Source of the DNA: Bacteroidia bacterium
Lineage (GTDB): Bacteria > Bacteroidota > Bacteroidia > Flavobacteriales > Flavobacteriaceae
NCBI GenBank assembly: GCA_030430535.1
Contig: JAUIKY010000003.1
Span: 62,001-126,000 of the forward strand
DNA length: 64,000 bases
Reading direction: 5' to 3'
Shown: positions 53,221-62,528 of the stretch, piece after piece
Numbering within the stretch: the first letter of the stretch is position 1
How the letters are laid out: each line of letters starts with the position of its first letter
Made by a program: the position numbers and the translations under genes
The notes under the pieces: model-generated
The model's input: only the letters and a program-made list of their open reading frames with translations
What the model was told of the DNA's origin: nothing
Databases searched by the model: none

Positions 53221-54783
53221 ATGCAGCTAAAAATAAAAGACCGATTTAACGTTGAATTGCCATCAGATCCTATTTTGGAAAACAACCGAAGGCAGGTGAA
53301 ATCGGCGTGCTTTTCGTTTGTAACACCCAAGAAAACATCCAATCCAGAACTGATTCATGTATCGCCAGATATGCTTGAAAATTTGGGGATAACAGCCAAA
53401 GAAGCCAAAAGCAAATTGTTTCTGGATTTGGTTACGGGAAACCAAGTGTATCCTAACACCAAGCCGTACGCCATGTGCTATGGAGGCCATCAGTTTGGCA
53501 ACTGGGCGGGGCAATTGGGTGATGGTAGAGCCATAAATTTATTTGAGTTAGAGCATAAAAATAAGCATTGGGTGGTTCAATTGAAGGGTGCTGGCGAAAC
53601 GCCGTATTCGCGTACCGCTGATGGTTTAGCGGTTTTGCGTTCGTCCATCCGCGAGTATCTGTGCAGTGAAGCGATGTTTCATTTGGGAGTGCCAACCACA
53701 CGGGCCTTATCTTTGGCCTTAACGGGCGATAAAGTGCTTCGCGATGTGATGTACAACGGTAATCCTGCGTACGAGCCAGGAGCCATCGTATCTCGAGTGG
53801 CACCTAGTTTTTTGCGTTTCGGAAATTATCAAATTTTTGCTGCACGTCAGGAACACGATATGCTCAAAACCTTGGTCGATTTTACTATAAAACATCATTT
53901 TTCGCATTTGGGAGCGCCTTCAAAAAGCACATATATTACGTTTTTTAAGGAAGTCACAAATCTTACCCTCGATATGATTGTCCACTGGCAACGTGTGGGC
54001 TTTGTGCATGGCGTGATGAATACCGATAATATGTCCATTTTGGGCCTCACTATCGATTATGGGCCTTATGGCTGGTTGGAAGGCTTCGATTATGGTTGGA
54101 CGCCCAACACTACCGATAGGCAGCACAAACGTTACCGCTACGGCAACCAACCTAATATTGGACTTTGGAATTTATACCAGCTTGCCAATGCCCTATATCC
54201 ATTGGTGGAGGAGGCAGAACCTTTTCAAAATATTTTAGATGGTTACAAAACGGAGTTCGAAACCAAATCCTTAAACATGATGCGATCCAAATTAGGCTTG
54301 GAAAATGAAGATGCTTTTGATGTTTCGTTAATCCAGGAGTTGGAAGACAACTTGCTGCCCGCAGAAACCGATATGACCATTTTCTTTAGAAACTTAAGTG
54401 GTTTTACAGCCGAAAAAGCTCCCAACGGATTCGAGCTTATCAAACAAGCCTTTTATAATCTCGATGAGCTTTCCGAAGACATTGAAGAAATGTGGCGAAA
54501 ATGGTTTGAGCGCTATGCCGATAGATTGGGACAAGAACAACTTTCTGATGATGAAAGAAAAGAAAGGATGAATGCGGTTAATCCTAAATATGTACTGAGG
54601 AATTACATGGCGCAACTCGCCATAGACGATGCCGAAAAAGGCGATTATGAATTAGTGGATGAGTTGTTTCAGCTTTTAAAACAACCCTATGCCGAGCAGC
54701 CTGAATACGAAAAATGGTTTGCCAAGCGCCCTGAATGGGCCAGGCACAAAGTGGGCTGTTCCATGCTGTCGTGCAGTTCGTAA
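53221..54783 (+). CDS. selO: Protein adenylyltransferase SelO (YdiU family)
   Basis: A 520-aa pseudokinase-fold enzyme that transfers AMP from ATP to Ser/Thr/Tyr of target proteins and protects against oxidative stress. Motifs: GGHQFGNWAGQLGDGRAI, VQLKGAGETPYSRTADG, LRSSIREYLCSEAM, HGVMNTDNMSILGLTIDYGPYG (in parts), and the C-terminal redox tail CSMLSCSS, which corresponds to the CxxS/CSS end of bacterial SelO. It is abutted on msrA and followed at once by a small gene. The grouping with methionine sulfoxide reductases supports a role in redox control. Confidence 0.95.
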   Translation: MQLKIKDRFNVELPSDPILENNRRQVKSACFSFVTPKKTSNPELIHVSPDMLENLGITAKEAKSKLFLDLVTGNQVYPNTKPYAMCYGGHQFGNWAGQLGDGRAINLFELEHKNKHWVVQLKGAGETPYSRTADGLAVLRSSIREYLCSEAMFHLGVPTTRALSLALTGDKVLRDVMYNGNPAYEPGAIVSRVAPSFLRFGNYQIFAARQEHDMLKTLVDFTIKHHFSHLGAPSKSTYITFFKEVTNLTLDMIVHWQRVGFVHGVMNTDNMSILGLTIDYGPYGWLEGFDYGWTPNTTDRQHKRYRYGNQPNIGLWNLYQLANALYPLVEEAEPFQNILDGYKTEFETKSLNMMRSKLGLENEDAFDVSLIQELEDNLLPAETDMTIFFRNLSGFTAEKAPNGFELIKQAFYNLDELSEDIEEMWRKWFERYADRLGQEQLSDDERKERMNAVNPKYVLRNYMAQLAIDDAEKGDYELVDELFQLLKQPYAEQPEYEKWFAKRPEWARHKVGCSMLSCSS

Positions 54784-55044
54784 ATGGGGTTGCTGGATAA
54801 AATAAAAGCCTTGCCTGTTGGCTATTCTGAAGTTGAATACGGCAACAAAAAATACGGCGTTACCCGATCGGATTTTAACAACGGAAAAAGTTTTAAGGTT
54901 TTTGCTAAAGCGTTGGGCGGAACAGATGTTATCAGCTTAAATTATTACATTACAAAGCAGTCGGAATTATTAAAGCCCTGTGAAATGCCCGATAAAAAAG
55001 TAATCCATTTTTTAAACCATTATAAACGTATTGAAAATTCATAA
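54784..55044 (+). CDS. Small conserved-looking protein in the msr/selO operon
   Basis: An 86-aa protein starting at the base after the selO stop (MGLLDKIKALPVGYSEVEYG). It is soluble, with a beta-strand-rich centre (KSFKVFAKALGGTDVISLNYY) and one cysteine (KPCEMP). The gene overlaps the following MsrA paralogue by 14 nt. I do not recognise a characterised family. Context suggests it helps MsrA-like or SelO function. Confidence 0.8.
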   Translation: MGLLDKIKALPVGYSEVEYGNKKYGVTRSDFNNGKSFKVFAKALGGTDVISLNYYITKQSELLKPCEMPDKKVIHFLNHYKRIENS

Positions 55045-55540
55045 AATTGGACTTGGTGGCGGTTGCCATTGGTGTACCGAAGCGGTTTTTCAATCGTTAG
55101 TGGGCATTTATAAAGTGGAGCAAGGCTATGTGGCTTCCCATGGTGATGAAGCATCGTGGTCTGAAGCTGTTATCGTTCATTTTAATCCTAGCGAGATACC
55201 GCTTAGTGCATTGCTGGAAATTCATTTGCAAACCCATAAAAGTACTTCAAACCATTCCATGCGCCAAAAATACCGGTCGGCCATTTATACCTTTTCAGAA
55301 CAGCAAACTAAGGTCTCAAAACAAATTTTAAGTGAACTTCAATCGTTATTTAAAAACCAATTGGTAACACAGGTTTTACCATTTCAAAGCTTTAAGCCGT
55401 CACGCGAACAAATTCGAGATTACTACTATAAAAATCCGAAAAAACCATTCTGCGAAAATTTTATATCGCCCAAGCTAAGGTTGTTGCTAAAAAAACACTC
55501 AGCTTTGGTAAACACAAAAAAACTAAACCACCTAAGTTGA
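55031..55540 (+). CDS. Divergent MsrA paralogue
   Basis: A 169-aa MsrA-fold protein. The active-site motif is GGGC12HWC15TEAVF, with His in place of the conserved Phe that lines the methyl pocket. The substrate loop (GYSGG...PTYREVCSGLTGH in the first MsrA) is shortened to GYVASHGDEASWS, but the Glu after it is kept (SEAVIVHFN), as are KYRSAIY and a DYYYKNP segment. Start TTG at 55031 inside the previous gene; no ATG fits. It may reduce another sulfoxide, or have lost activity. Lys-rich C-terminal tail. Confidence 0.88.
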   Translation: MKIHKIGLGGGCHWCTEAVFQSLVGIYKVEQGYVASHGDEASWSEAVIVHFNPSEIPLSALLEIHLQTHKSTSNHSMRQKYRSAIYTFSEQQTKVSKQILSELQSLFKNQLVTQVLPFQSFKPSREQIRDYYYKNPKKPFCENFISPKLRLLLKKHSALVNTKKLNHLS

Positions 55541-55666
55541 ACCATCAATCTTTGTTAAAAACGAAGGCTTCTTGATTTTACATTTTCTTTTGGAGCAATT
55601 ATTTATCTAAATGCAATATCTTTAGGAATCAAAAGCCTTTAATTTCGCTTTTAGAAAGAATTAAAT

Positions 55667-58600
55667 ATGAAGATACTTAAATATTTTTCAGTTTTAGCCG
55701 TGCTTGTTGCCATCAGTGCTTGTGCCACATATAAGCCCCAATATTCCGATAAAAACCACAAAGAGGTATCGTTTCCAGATAAAGAAATAGACCGAACATT
55801 TTACTTGATTGGCGATGCTGGAATTTCGCCATCAGGAGGTATGTCTGGTGCCTTAACGGCATTCAATAAGCATATTGAAGGAAAGGCAACCAAAAACGAT
55901 TTTGCACTTTTTTTGGGCGACAATATCTATCCTTCAGGATTGCCTCCAAAAGGAGGTAAAGGGCGTATCGCCGCCGAAAATGCCCTAAACGGACAAATAA
56001 AATCGGTGTCAAATTTTAAGGGTGAAGTGCTCTTTATTCCCGGAAACCACGATTGGTATTCCAATGGCTTAGAAGGTTTGAAAAGGCAGGAAAAATATAT
56101 TGAGGATGCATTGGGCAAAAACACCTTTCAGCCAGAAAATGGTTGTCCGTTAGAGAGTATCGATGTGGGTGAAACCATCCAATTGATTATTATAGACACG
56201 CAATGGTATCTCGAAAACTGGAACAGCCACCCCACGGTAAATGATGAGTGCGAGATAAAAACCAGAGAACGATTTTTGTTAGAGCTGGAGGGCGAATTAA
56301 AAAAAGCACAAAACAAAACCATTGTATTTGCCATGCACCACCCCATGTACACCAACGGTACACACGGCGGAAAGTATGCGTTTAAAAAACATTTATACCC
56401 CTTCCAGAAAAAAATACCGTTGCCCGGAATTGCTTCCTTTATAACCCAAATTAGAACCCAAGGCGGAGTGTCCATTCAAGACCGTTATAATGAACGCTAC
56501 CACGAATTAATGAACCGTTTGGAAACCATGGCTATTGGTGTGGAAAACTTGGTGTTTGTATCGGGGCACGAACATACCTTGCAGTATATCGAAAATCAAG
56601 GTGTGGCTGAAAATGAGAGTATCAAACAAATTGTATCGGGATCTGGCGCCAAAGAGTCGTATGCAGAATTGAGTGATAATGGTTTATTTTCGTATGGAAA
56701 GCAAGGTTTTGCTGAGTTTACCGTGTTTAAGGATGGTAGTAGTTGGGTGCGTTTTTTCGGGGAAGAAAATGGCGAGCCTAAATTACTGTTCACCAAAGAG
56801 GTGTATCCGCCAACAGAAACGTATGATGTTTCTAAATTGCCAGAATCGTTTCCGCCAGTTGTTGAAGTGTCTGTTTATTCAAAAGAAGAAACCGATGTGT
56901 CTGGATTTTTTAAATCGGTTTGGGGCGACCACTATCGTGATGTGTACAGTACAAAAATACAAGCACAGGTCGCTACTCTAGATACCCTTTATGGGGGGCT
57001 GGAAGTAGTTCGCAAAGGAGGTGGTCACCAAACACGCTCCCTCCGCTTAAAAACAAAGGATGGCCGGGAGCTGAATATGCGGGCATTGCGTAAAAGTGCC
57101 ACCCAATACTTGCAAACCGTGCTGTTTAAAGATACTTATGTGCAAGATGATTTTGAGCAGACACAAGTAGAACAGCTTATTTTGGATTTTTATACCGCGG
57201 CGCACCCGTACGCTTTTATGGTGGTTCCTGATCTATCGGATGCTGCAAAAATATACCATACCAACCCCAAACTGTATTTTATTCCCAAGCATAAGCACTT
57301 AGGGGAGTTTAATGCGGAGTATGGCGGTGAACTGTACATGATAGAGGAACGTCCGGAAGAAAACTATTCACACGAAAAGAACTTTGGTTATGCCGATGAT
57401 ATTGAAAGTACCCACGATATCATTGAAAAAATTCGCGAAGACGAAGAGCATAAAATAGACGAAAATGCCTTTATAAGGGCGCGGTTGTTCGATATGTTGA
57501 TTGGCGATTGGGATAGGCACCAGGACCAATGGCGATGGGCTCAGTTCGATATGGAAAATGGAGACCACTACTACAGGCCTATTCCCAGAGACCGCGACCA
57601 AGTATTTTCAAATTTTGACGGGGCACTGCTGGATGTGATGCGCATCATCTCGGGATCAACCAAACAGTTACAGGTATATGACGATGAACTTAAACATATA
57701 AAGTGGATGAACAGTGCTGGAATAAAACTAGACCGGGTACTGATTCAGCAAGCCGGAAAGGAGACTTGGCTTGAGCATGCAAAATTCATACAGGACAATG
57801 TTACCGACGATGTGATTGACCGTGCTTTTTCAAAAGTGCCAAAAGAAGTGCAGGACAAAACACTGCAGGAAATAAAAGAAAACCTAAAAGGCCGCCGAGG
57901 CAATCTTCAAGACATTGCAACGCGCTATTATAATTACTTAAACGAATTGGTGGTTTTAACAGGGACCGATAAAGACGACTATATTGAGGTTGCCCGAATT
58001 GGAGATAAAGAAACGCATGTGAAAATTTCCCGGATTATTGACGGAAAAAAGGATAAGGTAATGGTAGACCGTACCTTTAATAAAGATGTTACCAAAGAAA
58101 TATGGATTTACGGACTGGACGATAAAGATGTTTTTGAAGTTACAGGAAAGGCCAATAATTTAATCTTTATCCGATTGATTGGTGGACAGGAAAACGATAC
58201 TTATATCATTAAAAACGGAAGACGCATTAAGGTTTACGACCACGAAAGCAAGAAAAACACCATAAAAGAAAATAAAGGAGCAAGCATTAGGCTTACCGAT
58301 GTGTATAAACTCAACCTTTTCGATTTCAATAAAAACATTACCAAAACCAGCCTAATTACACCGGCAGTTGGTTTTAATCCGGATGATGGCTTTTCGGTAG
58401 GGGTATCGTATTCGTTAACCACAAAAGGGTTTCAGCGTAATCCGTTTTCGCAGCAACACCGATTTAAAGGAGGGTATTATTTCGCTACAAGTGGATTTTC
58501 CTTGAACTACGATGGTGAATTCGCAAATATTATGAACGATTGGAATCTGCATATCGGTGGGCAGTTTACTTCAGAAAATTTTACCAACAACTTTTTTGGC

Positions 58601-59392
58601 TATGGAAACGAAACGCCAAATAACGACGATGAACTCGATTTAGATTACAACCGGGTGAAAACAAGTATTTATGCCGTGAAAGCGGGGATTCTTAAAAAGG
58701 GAAATTTTGGTAGCGATTACGGCATAAGAACGGTTTTTGAAGGTGTTGAAATAGAAAATACAGAAGGCAGATTTATAACCGATGAATTTGTGCCAGCCGA
58801 TAATACCGCATTTTATGAGCGCCGTTATTTTGGAGGGCTTGAAGCGCAATTTAATTATGAGAGTTTTGACGATAAAATAAACCCCAAAAAAGGCATGACC
58901 TTCCATTTGCAGTTGGGGGGTAAAACCGAGTTTAAGGATACCAAAAACACCTATGGCTACCTCAATTCAGATTTAGGATTTTACAATGCCTTGACCACAA
59001 ACAAAAAATTGGTTTTAAAAACCGATGTGCGAACCCAAGTGCGGGTGGGCGACGACTTGGTGTTTTATCAAGCGGCCAATATTGGTGGCAACAATGGTTT
59101 GCGAGGATTTAGAACCGAACGTTTTACAGGTAAGAACGCACTTGTGGGAAGTGCCGATTTACGTTATAGTTTTCCAGCTTTTAAAACCAGAACATTGCCT
59201 TTGCAAATTGGTGTATTTGGTGGTGCCGATGTGGGCCGTGTATGGCTAAGGGGCGACTTTTCAGATAAATGGCACAACGATTATGGAGGTGGTTTTTGGG
59301 TAACGGCAGCCGAAAGCCTATCAGGAACATTTAACTTTTTTAATAGTGTGGAAGGCTTAAGGTTTTCGTTTGGTTTTGGGTTGAATTTTTAA
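55667..59392 (+). CDS. Outer-membrane lipoprotein: metallophosphoesterase fused to an Omp85-like barrel
   Basis: A 1241-aa protein. The lipobox AISAC (Cys19) marks it as a lipoprotein. A calcineurin-like phosphoesterase domain spans about 43-345 with all five motifs: GDAG (49-52), LGDNIYP (83-89), GNHDW (126-130), MHHPMYT, and SGHEH. A middle domain (about 390-780) follows, with RLFDMLIGDWDRHQDQWRW, a kinase-like/HipA-like segment. The C-terminal 400 aa are a surface-antigen/BamA-type barrel (GGNNGLRGFRTERFTG, ADLRYSFP) ending in GFGLNF. It could hydrolyse phosphoesters or act on phospholipids at the surface. Substrate unknown. Confidence 0.88.
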   Translation: MKILKYFSVLAVLVAISACATYKPQYSDKNHKEVSFPDKEIDRTFYLIGDAGISPSGGMSGALTAFNKHIEGKATKNDFALFLGDNIYPSGLPPKGGKGRIAAENALNGQIKSVSNFKGEVLFIPGNHDWYSNGLEGLKRQEKYIEDALGKNTFQPENGCPLESIDVGETIQLIIIDTQWYLENWNSHPTVNDECEIKTRERFLLELEGELKKAQNKTIVFAMHHPMYTNGTHGGKYAFKKHLYPFQKKIPLPGIASFITQIRTQGGVSIQDRYNERYHELMNRLETMAIGVENLVFVSGHEHTLQYIENQGVAENESIKQIVSGSGAKESYAELSDNGLFSYGKQGFAEFTVFKDGSSWVRFFGEENGEPKLLFTKEVYPPTETYDVSKLPESFPPVVEVSVYSKEETDVSGFFKSVWGDHYRDVYSTKIQAQVATLDTLYGGLEVVRKGGGHQTRSLRLKTKDGRELNMRALRKSATQYLQTVLFKDTYVQDDFEQTQVEQLILDFYTAAHPYAFMVVPDLSDAAKIYHTNPKLYFIPKHKHLGEFNAEYGGELYMIEERPEENYSHEKNFGYADDIESTHDIIEKIREDEEHKIDENAFIRARLFDMLIGDWDRHQDQWRWAQFDMENGDHYYRPIPRDRDQVFSNFDGALLDVMRIISGSTKQLQVYDDELKHIKWMNSAGIKLDRVLIQQAGKETWLEHAKFIQDNVTDDVIDRAFSKVPKEVQDKTLQEIKENLKGRRGNLQDIATRYYNYLNELVVLTGTDKDDYIEVARIGDKETHVKISRIIDGKKDKVMVDRTFNKDVTKEIWIYGLDDKDVFEVTGKANNLIFIRLIGGQENDTYIIKNGRRIKVYDHESKKNTIKENKGASIRLTDVYKLNLFDFNKNITKTSLITPAVGFNPDDGFSVGVSYSLTTKGFQRNPFSQQHRFKGGYYFATSGFSLNYDGEFANIMNDWNLHIGGQFTSENFTNNFFGYGNETPNNDDELDLDYNRVKTSIYAVKAGILKKGNFGSDYGIRTVFEGVEIENTEGRFITDEFVPADNTAFYERRYFGGLEAQFNYESFDDKINPKKGMTFHLQLGGKTEFKDTKNTYGYLNSDLGFYNALTTNKKLVLKTDVRTQVRVGDDLVFYQAANIGGNNGLRGFRTERFTGKNALVGSADLRYSFPAFKTRTLPLQIGVFGGADVGRVWLRGDFSDKWHNDYGGGFWVTAAESLSGTFNFFNSVEGLRFSFGFGLNF

Positions 59393-59414
59393 ACTATAAA
59401 AAGCGAGCCTTGTT

Positions 59415-60713
59415 ATGAAAGCATACTTCTATAAAATTTTTAAATACATCGTTAGGTTAGAAAGCAGAATTGCATTTTACCCTACCATTATTAGTGTGTT
59501 TGGAGTTTTGTTTGCTTTTTTGATGTATTATCTCGAAGGGCTCAACCTTTCAAATTATCTAAAAGAGCATACGCCGTGGTTGGTTATTAAAAATATTGAA
59601 ACGGCGCGGGTTATTTTAACCACCTTTGTGGCAGGACTTGTTTCCATTATGGTGTTCAGTTTTTCCATGGTGATGCTTTTACTCAATCAAGCTTCAAGTA
59701 GTTATTCGCCCAGAGTGTTGCCAGGTTTAATTTCCAACCGGAGGCATCAAGTTATTCTAGGCGTTTTCAATTCGTGTTTGCTGTATTGTATATTTACCCT
59801 TATAGCACTCGACTCGACGGATAGTGACCAGTACCAAATACCCGGTTTTTCAGTGTTGCTGTCCATCGTATTTATGGCGTTTTGTTTGGGGGCGTTTATC
59901 TATTTTATTCATTCCATATCACAAGAAATTCAGATTAATAATATCATGAGGGCCATTTTTTTAAAGGCAAAACACAGGCTTGAAAGTATAATGGAATCTG
60001 AAAAGGAAATACCCGAAAGTTTTCCCGACACAAGTAATTGGTATGTTTTAAAATCGTCGCGCTCTGGGTATGTTGAGGATGTTGGTTTAACAGCAATATA
60101 CAATGTGCTGGAAGATGACCAATTGAAAGCTGAGGTTTTGGTTTACAAAGGCGAATATGTTTTAGAGGGCATGCCGCTGTTAAAGGTAAGCCAAGAGGTT
60201 GATGAAGAACAGCAAGATAAATTATTGTCCACATTCAGTTATTCAAGAAGCGAGCTTATTGAAGATAATTACGTTTTGGCCTTTAAGCATATTACCGAAA
60301 TTATCGTTAAAGCGATGTCGCCGGGTATAAACGACCCAGGGACGGCCTTAAACGGTATTGATTATTTGATGGATTTGTTTTTGTTGCGTATGAAAAAGCA
60401 AGACAAAAGCTTTTATTTCAACGAAAAAGATGAAGCTGTTATATTTATAAAAACCCTCGATTTTAAATTACTGGTGTATAATGTTATGTCGTCGTTGCGA
60501 ACATATTGCAAAGAAGATGTTGTTATTGTTCAAAAATTAATTAAAATGTTGGGGCATTTATACCGTGGTAAGGGTTGTGCCCACTCCAGTTACAAAGAGC
60601 ATGTGCGTAAGGAATTGGAAAATATGTACGAAGATGCCAAACATGCCATTAAAAACCCTGTAGATATTGAAATAATTTCAAGCCAAGTAAACGAAGTGCT
60701 TCAGTCTGCTTAA
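59415..60713 (+). CDS. DUF2254 family membrane protein
   Basis: A 432-aa protein with four membrane helices in the first 170 aa (FYPTIISVFGVLFAFLMYYL; TTFVAGLVSIMVFSFSMVML; FNSCLLYCIFTLIAL; SVLLSIVFMAFCLGAFIYFI) and a soluble domain after them. The motifs QASSSYSPRVLPGLI and KAMSPGINDPGTALNGIDYL are diagnostic of DUF2254. Function unknown. It starts 22 nt after the phosphoesterase gene and is convergent with the next gene, 6 nt apart. Confidence 0.9.
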   Translation: MKAYFYKIFKYIVRLESRIAFYPTIISVFGVLFAFLMYYLEGLNLSNYLKEHTPWLVIKNIETARVILTTFVAGLVSIMVFSFSMVMLLLNQASSSYSPRVLPGLISNRRHQVILGVFNSCLLYCIFTLIALDSTDSDQYQIPGFSVLLSIVFMAFCLGAFIYFIHSISQEIQINNIMRAIFLKAKHRLESIMESEKEIPESFPDTSNWYVLKSSRSGYVEDVGLTAIYNVLEDDQLKAEVLVYKGEYVLEGMPLLKVSQEVDEEQQDKLLSTFSYSRSELIEDNYVLAFKHITEIIVKAMSPGINDPGTALNGIDYLMDLFLLRMKKQDKSFYFNEKDEAVIFIKTLDFKLLVYNVMSSLRTYCKEDVVIVQKLIKMLGHLYRGKGCAHSSYKEHVRKELENMYEDAKHAIKNPVDIEIISSQVNEVLQSA

Positions 60714-60719
60714 TGTGTT

Positions 60720-61523
60720 TTATTTCAGGCTAAACGTGTACAAATTGCCACCTTCGCTTTTATTTTTTTCATCGGTAATGTAAACGGTATGGTCGTTTTT
60801 AAAACAAATGCCTTCCTTTTGCGAGCTGTGCTCAAATTTAAGTTCTTCTACGTTGCCTTTAAAAAATTTGTCGCCTTCAAAATCGGTGATTTTCCATAGT
60901 TTGTCGTGGTTTAATAAGACTATGGTTTTACCGTTTTCACTAATATCGGCCGAGGTTATTTTGTGGTGCTTGCCCTCCAGATTAAAATCGGTGACCAATT
61001 CAGCAGTATGTTTGCCAATGGTGTTGGGCACTTTTATTAGAATGCTCGATTTGTTCTCTTTACTGAAAATATAAAAGTGTCCGTTCAATAGAAAAAAAGC
61101 CTCAAAATCTTCGGGTTTTACCTTTTTGGGCAAATCGAAATCGATGCGCTCGGCGTTGGTTTCGCCTTTTTCAAAACCTGAAACTTTATAAATGGTAAAA
61201 TGGTCGCGCTTTTTACTGTTGTTCCCAAAATCGCCTATGTATAGGTTTCCGTAGGCATCAGAAGTTAAATCTTCCCAATCCCTGTTTTTTGCATTAGCAA
61301 TTTTAATGCGTTTCTTCATTTTGCCATCGGTATTAAAACCGAAAATATAATTGTCGTTTCCGGCATCTTCTATCGTCCAAAGTAAATCTGAACCCGATAC
61401 CATTTCAACAGCCGAAGCTTCTTCCAGACCCAAGGGCAAATCGGCAATAACATTCAGTTTTCCAGTATCGCATGAAGTAAACATAACCAAAAGCGCCCAA
61501 AGTTTGGGGAGTTGATAAATCAT
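60720..61523 (-). CDS. SdiA-regulated/propeller-like lipoprotein
   Basis: About 267 aa from ATG 61523 (MIYQLPKLWALLVMFTSCDTG; lipobox FTSC); the frame extends upstream to 61565 but this would bury the signal peptide. The rest is a beta-propeller-like repeat series: WTIEDAGNDNYIFGFNTDGK, DWEDLTSDAYGNLYIGDFGN, KPEDFEAFFLLNGHFYIFSK, EGICFKNDHTVYITDEKN. The pattern matches SdiA-regulated/YjiK-like proteins, whose function is unknown. Probably outer-membrane anchored, facing the periplasm or the surface. Confidence 0.8.
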   Translation of the reverse strand: MIYQLPKLWALLVMFTSCDTGKLNVIADLPLGLEEASAVEMVSGSDLLWTIEDAGNDNYIFGFNTDGKMKKRIKIANAKNRDWEDLTSDAYGNLYIGDFGNNSKKRDHFTIYKVSGFEKGETNAERIDFDLPKKVKPEDFEAFFLLNGHFYIFSKENKSSILIKVPNTIGKHTAELVTDFNLEGKHHKITSADISENGKTIVLLNHDKLWKITDFEGDKFFKGNVEELKFEHSSQKEGICFKNDHTVYITDEKNKSEGGNLYTFSLK

Positions 61524-61658
61524 AAAAGTTTTAATTTTAAACCAAAATACCCACTTTAGGCCCAACAGGAAAATTTAAAATCTTAAACTATTTGTAAAAC
61601 TTGCCGAAAACACTGGTGTAATTTATTAGATTTATACGATTAAAAAGCCAAAAGAAAT

Positions 61659-62528
61659 ATGACTACAGTTGATGATTTACTGAATTTGCTCACTTTGGAA
61701 AAAGTAACCGAAAACGAATTTACCGGCGAAAGTAAAACCGTTGGAAGCCCCATTGTTTTTGGGGGGCAGGTATTGGCCCAAGCCGTTCATGCGGCCAGCC
61801 GAACCATAGCCAATGGCCGAATATTGCACTCTATGCATGCCTATTTTTTGGAGCCCGGCGATTTGGGTCAGCGCATTACGTACAATGTGAGCAAAGTGAG
61901 GGATGGTGGCAGTTTTTCAGTACGACGGGTTACTGCTCACCAAAAGGATTCGACTATTTTTATTCTTTCAGCGTCGTTTCATAAAAAAGAGGATGGATAC
62001 AATCACCAAATTGATATGAAACCAGACTTAAAACAGCCTGAAAATTTGCTGAGTTGGACCGATATTTTGCATCAATACGGTGATTTTTTGCCCAAAAGTT
62101 TAAAATCGTTTTTTGAAATTGAACGTCCAATAGATTTTAAACCAACCTATATTCCCAACCCGATGCAGCCTAAAGATTTGCCGCCTTATACCGATGTGTG
62201 GTTTAAGTTAAAGGGCGATGTTAGTGGTTTGGATTTATCGAAAAAACAGCAGATTTTAACCTATATATCCGACTATAATATTTTGGTTTCGGCACTAAAC
62301 CCGCATGCCAGCAAAGCGCACTGGGGGAATACACAAACCGCTAGTTTAGACCACTCGATGTGGTATTTTCGCGATTTCGATTTTAGTGACTGGTTACTTT
62401 TTTCTATGGAATCACCCAGTACTTCAAACGCAAGGGGCTTTGCCAGAGGGAACATTTTTACGCGCGACGGAACATTAATTGCTTCGGTAGCCCAAGAGGG
62501 TTTGATGCGGCCAAAAAATAAAAAATGA
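61659..62528 (+). CDS. tesB: Acyl-CoA thioesterase II (TesB family)
   Basis: A 289-aa double hot-dog thioesterase that hydrolyses medium- and long-chain acyl-CoA. Motifs: VFGGQVLAQAVHAASRTI, LHSMHAYFLEPGD, VRRVTAHQKDSTIFIL, and the C-terminal SLDHSMWYFRDFDFSDWLLF with GFARGNIFTRDGTLIASVAQEGLMR (in parts). The Asp-Thr/Ser-Gln triad of TesB is consistent with these segments. It overlaps the GDPD gene by 4 nt (ATGA). Confidence 0.94.
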   Translation: MTTVDDLLNLLTLEKVTENEFTGESKTVGSPIVFGGQVLAQAVHAASRTIANGRILHSMHAYFLEPGDLGQRITYNVSKVRDGGSFSVRRVTAHQKDSTIFILSASFHKKEDGYNHQIDMKPDLKQPENLLSWTDILHQYGDFLPKSLKSFFEIERPIDFKPTYIPNPMQPKDLPPYTDVWFKLKGDVSGLDLSKKQQILTYISDYNILVSALNPHASKAHWGNTQTASLDHSMWYFRDFDFSDWLLFSMESPSTSNARGFARGNIFTRDGTLIASVAQEGLMRPKNKK

